A DNA stretch of 10,757 nt from Patescibacteria group bacterium UBA661. Lineage in GTDB: Bacteria; Patescibacteriota; Minisyncoccia; Phycocordibacterales; UBA918. Under the pieces are notes generated by a model, which worked only from the letters and a program-made list of their open reading frames with translations, was not told the origin of the DNA and ran no database searches. Shown here piece by piece: positions 7,196 through 10,757 of the stretch. How positions within the stretch are numbered: position 1 is the first letter of the stretch; every line of letters begins with the position of its first letter. The DNA is taken from positions 38,882 through 49,638 of the forward strand of contig DBNX01000027.1 of assembly GCA_002299465.1 (NCBI GenBank), in the 5' to 3' direction. The position numbers and the translations under genes are program-made.

Positions 7196-8428
7196 CTAAC
7201 TATGTCGTAAGGTAATGTATTGTACCAAAGATTTATAAATACGACAGACCTTATCAGCTGCCTCTTGCCACGAAAGCCGTTGCAGATCTCTTCCTCCCTC
7301 CTTAACAATCTGCTGACACAGCACCGGGTACCGCAAGGCAGCCAGAATTTTATTGGCCATTTCTTCAGTATCCCAAAAATCAACTTTAAGCACGTGGGTA
7401 AGAACTTCACTGACTCCGGATTGTTTTGAAATCAAGGAAGCTGTCCCGTGCTGAAGGGCCTCGAGTGGCACCAAACCAAACGGCTCAGACACTGACGGCA
7501 TCACTACCAAATCGACACTCTGGTACATCCGGTCTCTTTCCTCATCCCAAAGCGCGCCGGCAAAGATAACGTGCTTGGAGAGTCCGAGCGCTCCCACCTG
7601 AGCAATAACCTGATTGTACATATCGCCCCAACCAGAGATAACAAAAACTACATTAGGATCAACATCTACCACTCGTCGCGCTGCTTTCACAAAATAATCA
7701 ACGCCTTTTTGAATGGTGATGCGACCATGGTACAAGATAATTTTTTTACCTTGGGCTTTTAGACCGGCTAGAATTGGTTCGTAACGGGGTGGCGTGTAGG
7801 TGTCGCAACCATTGTGAACCACCTCTATTTTATTTGGATCAATACCATGCTTGTTAATTATTATATTGCGAGTTAAGGCACTAACTGTCACAATTTTATC
7901 AGCCGCCCAAAAACCCTCCTGTTCGATTTTGTAAATCTGCGGATCGACATTATTACTCGCCGCTTGGTCAAAAGAAGTGGCGTGAACGTGGAGAATGAGA
8001 GGTTTGCCGCTCGCAATTTTAGCAGCCACTCCGGCCAAATAAGAAGTCCAATCGTGAGCGTGGATGATGTCAAACTCTTCTTCCTGAGCGATGAGCGAAG
8101 CTTGATGAGCAAAACGATGAGCTTCTTCGATGATTGTCCGCGCTTTGATGATTGGTTTACCAGTCGTATCATAACCCTCTATTGCATAAATGACGCTGTC
8201 GGCGGCTTGGTAGGGCTTGAGGTAAGAAGCCACTTGCCGCACCCGCACCGTACGACTAGTATCCGCAAAGACAAATCTGGCTGAGCCCAATGTCTCTTGG
8301 GTGCGCGGCAACACAAAGATAACCTCCACCCCTTTTTGGGCTAATTCGCGAGTTAGACCATAGCAGGCAACACCCAAACCACCATTGCGTGATGGTGGAT
8401 AGTCCCAACCAAAAGTAAGAATTTTCAT
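7196..8428 (-). CDS. GT4-type glycogen/starch synthase-like glycosyltransferase
   Basis: The 410-residue protein is a GT-B fold retaining glycosyltransferase of family GT4, close to archaeal and CPR-type glycogen synthases that extend alpha-1,4-glucan from NDP-glucose. Visible motifs are the N-terminal PPSRNGGLGVACYGLTREL (11-29), HAHDW (123-127), HVHATSFD (147-154), VVHNGCD (203-209), the donor-site GRITIQKGVDYF (235-246, R236 and K241) and the phosphate/nucleoside region MPSVSEPFGLVPLEAL (310-325, E315 and E323). The context with GH57 and GH15 genes supports a storage-glucan polymerase rather than a cell-wall transferase. Whether UDP- or ADP-glucose is used cannot be told from the sequence. 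It is the first gene of the operon, with an extended -10 box about 45 nt upstream. No Shine-Dalgarno sequence precedes the ATG at 8426-8428. Confidence 0.9.
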   Translation of the reverse strand: MKILTFGWDYPPSRNGGLGVACYGLTRELAQKGVEVIFVLPRTQETLGSARFVFADTSRTVRVRQVASYLKPYQAADSVIYAIEGYDTTGKPIIKARTIIEEAHRFAHQASLIAQEEEFDIIHAHDWTSYLAGVAAKIASGKPLILHVHATSFDQAASNNVDPQIYKIEQEGFWAADKIVTVSALTRNIIINKHGIDPNKIEVVHNGCDTYTPPRYEPILAGLKAQGKKIILYHGRITIQKGVDYFVKAARRVVDVDPNVVFVISGWGDMYNQVIAQVGALGLSKHVIFAGALWDEERDRMYQSVDLVVMPSVSEPFGLVPLEALQHGTASLISKQSGVSEVLTHVLKVDFWDTEEMANKILAALRYPVLCQQIVKEGGRDLQRLSWQEAADKVCRIYKSLVQYITLRHS

Positions 8429-8471
8429 GTGGAATTACGGCCTACCACACTGGCTATTACGGCTCTCTGAC

Positions 8472-8480
8472 ATAATAGCA
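8472..8480 (-). promoter_or_regulatory. Extended -10 promoter of the glucan operon
   Basis: Read on the minus strand, TGCTATTAT contains a TATTAT box with an upstream TG, about 45 nt before the transferase ATG. No clear -35 lies at 16-18 nt. This is the best candidate promoter for the four-gene operon. Confidence 0.4.
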
Positions 8481-8517
8481 CGTCACCTTATCCGAAGCGC
8501 TAAGGTTGGCTGTTGAT

Positions 8518-8548
8518 AGACAGCTAATTTTCGACAAAATAGCTGTCT
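8518..8548. repeat. Hairpin in the operon/tRNA intergenic region
   Basis: AGACAGCT (8518-8525) pairs with AGCTGTCT (8541-8548), and ATTTT pairs with AAAAT inside with one bulged A, leaving a CGAC loop. There is no T-run after it on either strand, so it is not an ordinary terminator. It lies upstream of the operon promoter. Confidence 0.6.
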
Positions 8549-8576
8549 CACGAATCAATCTAAGAATATGCCCCTA

Positions 8577-8601
8577 AAGACTTCTTGTTATGTGAAGTCT
8601 T
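8577..8601. repeat. Second hairpin in the operon/tRNA intergenic region
   Basis: AAGACTTC (8577-8584) pairs perfectly with GAAGTCTT (8594-8601) around a 9-nt loop. No T-run follows on either strand. Together with the hairpin at 8518-8548 it fills the gap between the glucan operon and tRNA-Lys; function is unknown. Confidence 0.55.
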
Positions 8602-8626
8602 AAAGGTAGTGAGGTTGTACAGTTTC

Positions 8627-8655
8627 TTGCTAATTCAGCTTTCATCTTGTACACT
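8627..8655 (+). promoter_or_regulatory. Possible promoter of tRNA-Lys
   Basis: TTGCTA (8627-8632) and TACACT (8650-8655) are 17 nt apart, each matching four of six consensus positions. The start would fall near 8662, about 14 nt before the tRNA. Confidence 0.35.
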
Positions 8656-8675
8656 TTAGTCACTATTTTTTAGTT

Positions 8676-8748
8676 GCCCTCTTAGCTCAGTTGGTAGAGC
8701 AGCTCCCTCTTAAGGAGACGGTCCAAGGTTCGAGCCCTTGAGGGGGCA
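8676..8748 (+). tRNA. tRNA-Lys (anticodon CUU)
   Basis: The cloverleaf folds fully: acceptor stem GCCCTCT/AGGGGGC (8676-8682 with 8741-8747), D-arm GCTC/GAGC, anticodon loop CTCTTAA (8707-8713) with CTT at 8709-8711, and T-arm CAAGG/CCTTG with loop TTCGAGC. The discriminator is A8748. The first pair of the anticodon stem is a G.A mismatch. The 3' CCA is not encoded and must be added by a nucleotidyltransferase. Confidence 0.95.
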
Positions 8749-8755
8749 CAGATTT

Positions 8756-8815
8756 AAAAAAACCACCCGCGGCTAAATCTAAGCAAATTACCTAGATTTA
8801 GCCGCGAGTCGGGTG
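8756..8815 (-). terminator. Intrinsic terminator on the minus strand between the two tRNAs
   Basis: A perfect 14-bp stem (8768-8781 with 8793-8806, arm CGCGGCTAAATCTA) has an 11-nt loop and is extended by CACC/GGTG (8764-8767 with 8812-8815) after a 5-nt bulge. On the minus strand it is followed by seven T residues (8762 to 8756). On the plus strand only a short CCTTT follows, so minus-strand use is favoured. It would stop recombinase transcripts after they have crossed tRNA-Leu antisense and before they reach tRNA-Lys. Confidence 0.75.
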
Positions 8816-8903
8816 CCTTTACAGAACAAAAAAACTACCAACCTTGCCTGAACTACCCAAAAACAATTGACCGTGTACAAAATACAGACAAATAAATAAT
8901 TTG

Positions 8904-8912
8904 TGTTATACT
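8904..8912 (+). promoter_or_regulatory. Extended -10 promoter of tRNA-Leu
   Basis: TGTTATACT contains TATACT (8907-8912) with an upstream TG. The start would fall near 8919, about 10 nt before the tRNA. The recombinase stop codon on the other strand (8912-8914) touches this box. Confidence 0.5.
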
Positions 8913-10543
8913 CACTCGCATCTCCACTGCGTGGGTGGTGAAATGGTAGACACGCCTGCCTTAGGAGCAGGTGCCGCGAGGCATGGAGGTTCAAGTCCTC
9001 TCCCACGCACTAAAATAGAACTCGTCGGCATTTGACCGACAGACGCATGGGCGGCACGAAGTGCCGCCCATTGTGTTGGAACAGAAACAGAGCCATTTTC
9101 TTGCGCGTCGCCTACTGCGACGACAACAACTTTTCCGCCGAGGCGGAGGTTCGAGCCAAAGATTTCTTTGGCGCAGACCTTTTTAGCAAAAAGGTCTGAA
9201 TCAGAAGCGATTGCGTCCAATCCCTGTGCGACATTGAGCCAGTTTTGGAACGGTTCGAGCCAATCATTTTGCGTGTGTGAAAGAGAAGCCATTTCTTCTT
9301 CGAGCGACTTCTTGCGGAGGAGCAATTTTGCTTTTTCAGCACGATATACTTCTCGCTCAATATCTTGCTCTAAGTAGCCATTAAGAAGTCGCTCCAGCTT
9401 GATAGCGAGAAGAGATGTAGCTTCTTGCTTCTCTTTCACACACGCACCCAAAGACTGGGCGGATGTACCATGTTCCTCTAACGCCATGCGGTTTAGTTCT
9501 TCCGCCCAGTCTTTGGGCAAAGAAACTGATGTGATCAGAGATGATAGCTGGCGATCCATCTCCACTTCTCTAACGGCAGATTCGGGACATTTCATATCCT
9601 TGCGTTTCTTGGTACACCGATAGTATGTATACTCGTGGACGTTGCCATTCTTCTGCCGTTTGAATTTATGTTCGCCAGTTATCATCATTCCGCATGAAGC
9701 ACAGGAAACAAGTCCGCAAAAAGGTTGGGGTTCGTTTTTAGCTTTGCGCTCAGGTTGTCCACGAAGTTTCAACATTTCCTGTGCTGCATCAAACAGTTTC
9801 TTTGAAATGATTGGCTCGTACCTTCCTTCGTGGCGTTCGCCACCATATTTGAATAGTCCGATATAGAAAGGATTGGAGAGGATAAATGTCGCACGGGATT
9901 TGGACATACTCTTTCCAGAACGCGAAGATATCCCGTTCTTCGCCAAAAAGTTTGCAATATCTTCCAGACGTTCACCACCCTTCACATATTTCTCAAAAGC
10001 CAAGCGGATAACACGAGATTTCTTTTTATCCACCACGATTCTCTTAGTACGAGAATCGTTGATATACCCCACAGGCGCTTGGCTTGGGAAGTCACCATTA
10101 CGGACTTTTTGGCGAAGTCCACGCTTCGTGTTCTCCGAAAGAGCATCAACATAGTATTTGCTTTGCCCGAACGCCATATTGAGCATGAACTTTCCTTGTG
10201 AGGTACTATCACACCAGAAGGTCGGAAACTTGAGGCTCGCAAGTTTCCCTGTGTCGAGGAGATAAATCACCCGACCGCCATCGACCGAATTGCGGGCAAG
10301 TCTATCAGGATGCCAGGCGAGAATACTTCCGCCGAATTTTTCTATATCATTCAAAAGTTTGTTGAAGATGGGACGCCCTGGAACTTTCGCAGATTGTTTT
10401 TCCACACATTCGGCGGAAATTTCTATTCCTTCTCGCTTGGCATACTCCCGCAATTCGGTGAGTTGCGCCTCTATAGACAATACCTGCTTGTCCTCGACAT
10501 CAGTGGACTTGCGGGCATACAAAAAGAATTTTTGCTGTGGCAT
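8912..10543 (-). CDS. Large serine recombinase/integrase running antisense into tRNA-Leu
   Basis: The 543-residue protein is a large serine recombinase, which cuts and rejoins DNA through a phosphoserine link. The resolvase-type domain (about 5-145) has FLYARKSTD with nucleophile S13 and the WHPDRLARN motif (R81, R84). A Recombinase domain follows (about 157-260, starting PVGYINDS), then a zinc ribbon with C281, C284, C310 and C319, a coiled-coil (about 365-425) and a C-terminal part with EIFGSNLRLGGK (460-471), a motif I associate with CPR recombinases. Residues from about 490 look non-native: 491-506 come from a DNA hairpin and 512-538 are antisense tRNA-Leu. The start at 10543 has no Shine-Dalgarno sequence; a promoter and structured leader lie upstream. 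It is the likely enzyme of an element inserted at the tRNA-Leu 3' end. Serine recombinases use tRNA sites far less often than tyrosine integrases. Confidence 0.93.
   Translation of the reverse strand: MPQQKFFLYARKSTDVEDKQVLSIEAQLTELREYAKREGIEISAECVEKQSAKVPGRPIFNKLLNDIEKFGGSILAWHPDRLARNSVDGGRVIYLLDTGKLASLKFPTFWCDSTSQGKFMLNMAFGQSKYYVDALSENTKRGLRQKVRNGDFPSQAPVGYINDSRTKRIVVDKKKSRVIRLAFEKYVKGGERLEDIANFLAKNGISSRSGKSMSKSRATFILSNPFYIGLFKYGGERHEGRYEPIISKKLFDAAQEMLKLRGQPERKAKNEPQPFCGLVSCASCGMMITGEHKFKRQKNGNVHEYTYYRCTKKRKDMKCPESAVREVEMDRQLSSLITSVSLPKDWAEELNRMALEEHGTSAQSLGACVKEKQEATSLLAIKLERLLNGYLEQDIEREVYRAEKAKLLLRKKSLEEEMASLSHTQNDWLEPFQNWLNVAQGLDAIASDSDLFAKKVCAKEIFGSNLRLGGKVVVVAVGDAQENGSVSVPTQWAALRAAHASVGQMPTSSILVRGRGLEPPCLAAPAPKAGVSTISPPTQWRCE
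8929..9009 (+). tRNA. tRNA-Leu (anticodon UAG)
   Basis: A class II tRNA: acceptor GCGTGGG/CCCACGC (8929-8935 with 9002-9008), anticodon stem CCTGC/GCAGG, anticodon loop CTTAGGA (8960-8966) with TAG at 8962-8964, a long variable arm TGCC/GGCA, T-arm GGAGG/CCTCT with loop TTCAAGT, and discriminator A9009. No CCA is encoded. The whole gene lies antisense within the 3' end of the recombinase reading frame, and its 3' end marks the likely edge of an integrated element. Confidence 0.95.
9024..9040. repeat. Small hairpin next to the tRNA-Leu 3' end
   Basis: GTCGG (9024-9028) pairs with CCGAC (9036-9040) around a 7-nt loop, 14 nt after tRNA-Leu. It is the first of five hairpins in the recombinase 3' region. 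No T-run follows. Confidence 0.45.
9047..9071. repeat. 11-bp GC-rich hairpin in the recombinase tail
   Basis: ATGGGCGGCAC (9047-9057) pairs perfectly with GTGCCGCCCAT (9061-9071) around GAA. It encodes part of the non-conserved protein tail. No T-run follows on either strand, so it is not a standard terminator; it could mark the original 3' end of the gene or a recombination site. Confidence 0.7.
9132..9154 (-). repeat. 23-bp segment repeated inverted at the right window edge, with palindromic core
   Basis: These 23 bases within the recombinase gene recur exactly, in inverted orientation, at 10735-10757. The core TCCGCC-GA-GGCGGA (9134-9147) is itself a 6-bp palindrome. The copy at the edge may extend further outside the window. 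Confidence 0.85.
9155..9198 (-). repeat. Two adjacent perfect palindromes inside the recombinase gene
   Basis: GCCAAAGA/TCTTTGGC (9155-9162 with 9165-9172, 2-nt loop) is followed after one base by CAGACCTTTTT/AAAAAGGTCTG (9174-9184 with 9188-9198, 3-nt loop). They encode most of SDLFAKKVCAKEIFG (residues 448-462). Both are missing, with clean edges, from the inverted copy at 10719-10757. Confidence 0.8.
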
Positions 10544-10570
10544 AGGTATAAAAGTTAGTTGATAAATAGA

Positions 10571-10671
10571 CGCTCAAAAAGCCGCCTTGGTGCAATCAAT
10601 CTAGGTGAACCTAAACTGTCCAAGACGGCTTTTTGAGCCCGAACATATAAAAACACCCAGATTGATTGCAC
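10571..10671 (-). promoter_or_regulatory. Structured recombinase leader: candidate attenuator/RNA switch
   Basis: On the minus strand, in transcription order: arm 1 (10671-10654), arm 2 (10638-10620), arm 3 (10607-10590) and arm 4 (10590-10572). Arm 1 pairs with arm 3 over 18 bp; arm 2 pairs with arm 4 over 19 bp, giving a terminator-like hairpin with a GC-rich core and A5/U5 tracts. Each stem has one non-Watson-Crick position, and both are G.U on the minus-strand RNA but A.C on the plus-strand RNA. Arms 3 and 4 abut, so both full stems are unlikely to coexist and alternative folds are expected. The recombinase ATG follows 28 nt after the terminator-like stem. Confidence 0.6.
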
Positions 10672-10675
10672 TGTT

Positions 10676-10703
10676 ATTGTATCAAAAATTCTTTTTGTAT
10701 CAA
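10676..10703 (-). promoter_or_regulatory. Promoter of the recombinase leader
   Basis: On the minus strand TTGATA (10703-10698) and TACAAT (10681-10676) are 16 nt apart, with TGA before the -10 box giving an extended -10. Transcription would start near 10669, at the first bases of leader arm 1, and run about 126 nt to the recombinase ATG. Confidence 0.6.
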
Positions 10704-10718
10704 AGCAAATACTCTGTT

Positions 10719-10757
10719 GCAATCGCTTCTGATGTCGAACCTCCGCCTCGGCGGAAA
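10719..10757 (+). repeat. Inverted, internally deleted copy of a recombinase 3' segment at the window edge
   Basis: Positions 10719-10733 (GCAATCGCTTCTGAT) and 10735-10757 are exact reverse-complement copies of 9200-9214 and 9132-9154. The 45 bases that separate them in the recombinase gene (two palindromes) are replaced by a single G (10734). The 44-base difference breaks the reading frame, so this is not an intact coding copy as far as visible. The sequence to the left of 10719 does not match the recombinase. It continues beyond the window. Confidence 0.85.

Noticed and set aside
7195..7410. N-terminal extension of the GH57 frame up to an ATG at 7410
   Set aside because: It overlaps the 3' end of the transferase gene, its residues look unlike GH57, and the family normally starts just before HxHQP; the ATG at 7192-7194 fits.
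8764..8815. Terminator for tRNA-Lys on the plus strand
   Set aside because: Only a short CCTTT follows on that strand, against seven T on the minus strand; it may still act weakly in both directions.
8912..8914. TGA read as glycine (Gracilibacteria/SR1 code)
   Set aside because: The recombinase ends naturally at TGA after the tRNA overlap, and no other gene needs internal TGA to be read through.
8788..9006. A 72-residue minus-strand ORF
   Set aside because: It is antisense to tRNA-Leu and the terminator hairpin, with no protein-like pattern.
10572..10638. Terminator for a plus-strand gene
   Set aside because: No plus-strand gene lies upstream, and the stem has an A.C mismatch on that strand but G.U on the minus strand. 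Dual use cannot be fully excluded.
10571..10671. A stable H-type pseudoknot with both leader stems formed at once
   Set aside because: Arms 3 and 4 have no linker between them, so no loop can span the 18-bp stem 1:3; alternative folds are more likely than one pseudoknot.
10677..10704. Direct repeat TTGTATCAAA as a repressor operator
   Set aside because: The two copies coincide with the -35 and -10 boxes of the recombinase promoter, which explains them without a separate operator.
1..10757. CRISPR array or defence gene cluster
   Set aside because: No regularly spaced direct repeats and no cas, nuclease or toxin-antitoxin-like protein was seen.

Overview
The window looks like a chromosomal piece of a Patescibacteria/CPR bacterium, most likely Parcubacteria-like. 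This is inferred from gene style alone: a DEAD-box helicase with a long RGG-rich N-terminal tail, a short TruB without a PUA domain, a CPR-type large serine recombinase, an intracellular alpha-glucan gene set resembling that of methanogenic archaea, tRNA genes without encoded CCA, and no recognisable Shine-Dalgarno sequence before any of nine start codons. The standard genetic code fits all genes; TGA is used as a stop.

Left part (1-3427). A membrane protein gene on the minus strand runs off the left edge. Divergent from it is a helicase gene with a good sigma70-like promoter and a leader of about 150 nt. A 26-residue hydrophobic peptide follows, placed directly behind an extended -10 box so that its message would be leaderless, and then truB.

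Middle (3424-8428, minus strand). A tight four-gene operon is read GT4 glycogen-synthase-like transferase, GH57 alpha-amylase, a small Lys-tailed protein with a DUF5752-like domain, and GH15 glucoamylase. None has a signal peptide. Together they would build an alpha-1,4-glucan and break it down to glucose in the cytoplasm. The last gene converges on truB, with the two stop codons overlapping.

Right part (8429-10757). A hairpin-containing intergenic region leads to tRNA-Lys(CUU) and tRNA-Leu(UAG). A large serine recombinase on the minus strand runs into tRNA-Leu antisense, so its last ~30 residues are antisense tRNA; a minus-strand terminator sits between the two tRNAs. The recombinase 3' half holds five close-set hairpins. 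The right edge carries an inverted copy of a recombinase 3' segment that lacks exactly two of these hairpins.

The most interesting object is the recombinase leader (about 10571-10703). A promoter is followed by four RNA segments in which 1 pairs with 3 (18 bp) and 2 pairs with 4 (19 bp, terminator-like). The only non-Watson-Crick position in each stem is a G.U wobble on the recombinase strand but an A.C mismatch on the other strand. This looks like an attenuator-type switch controlling the recombinase.
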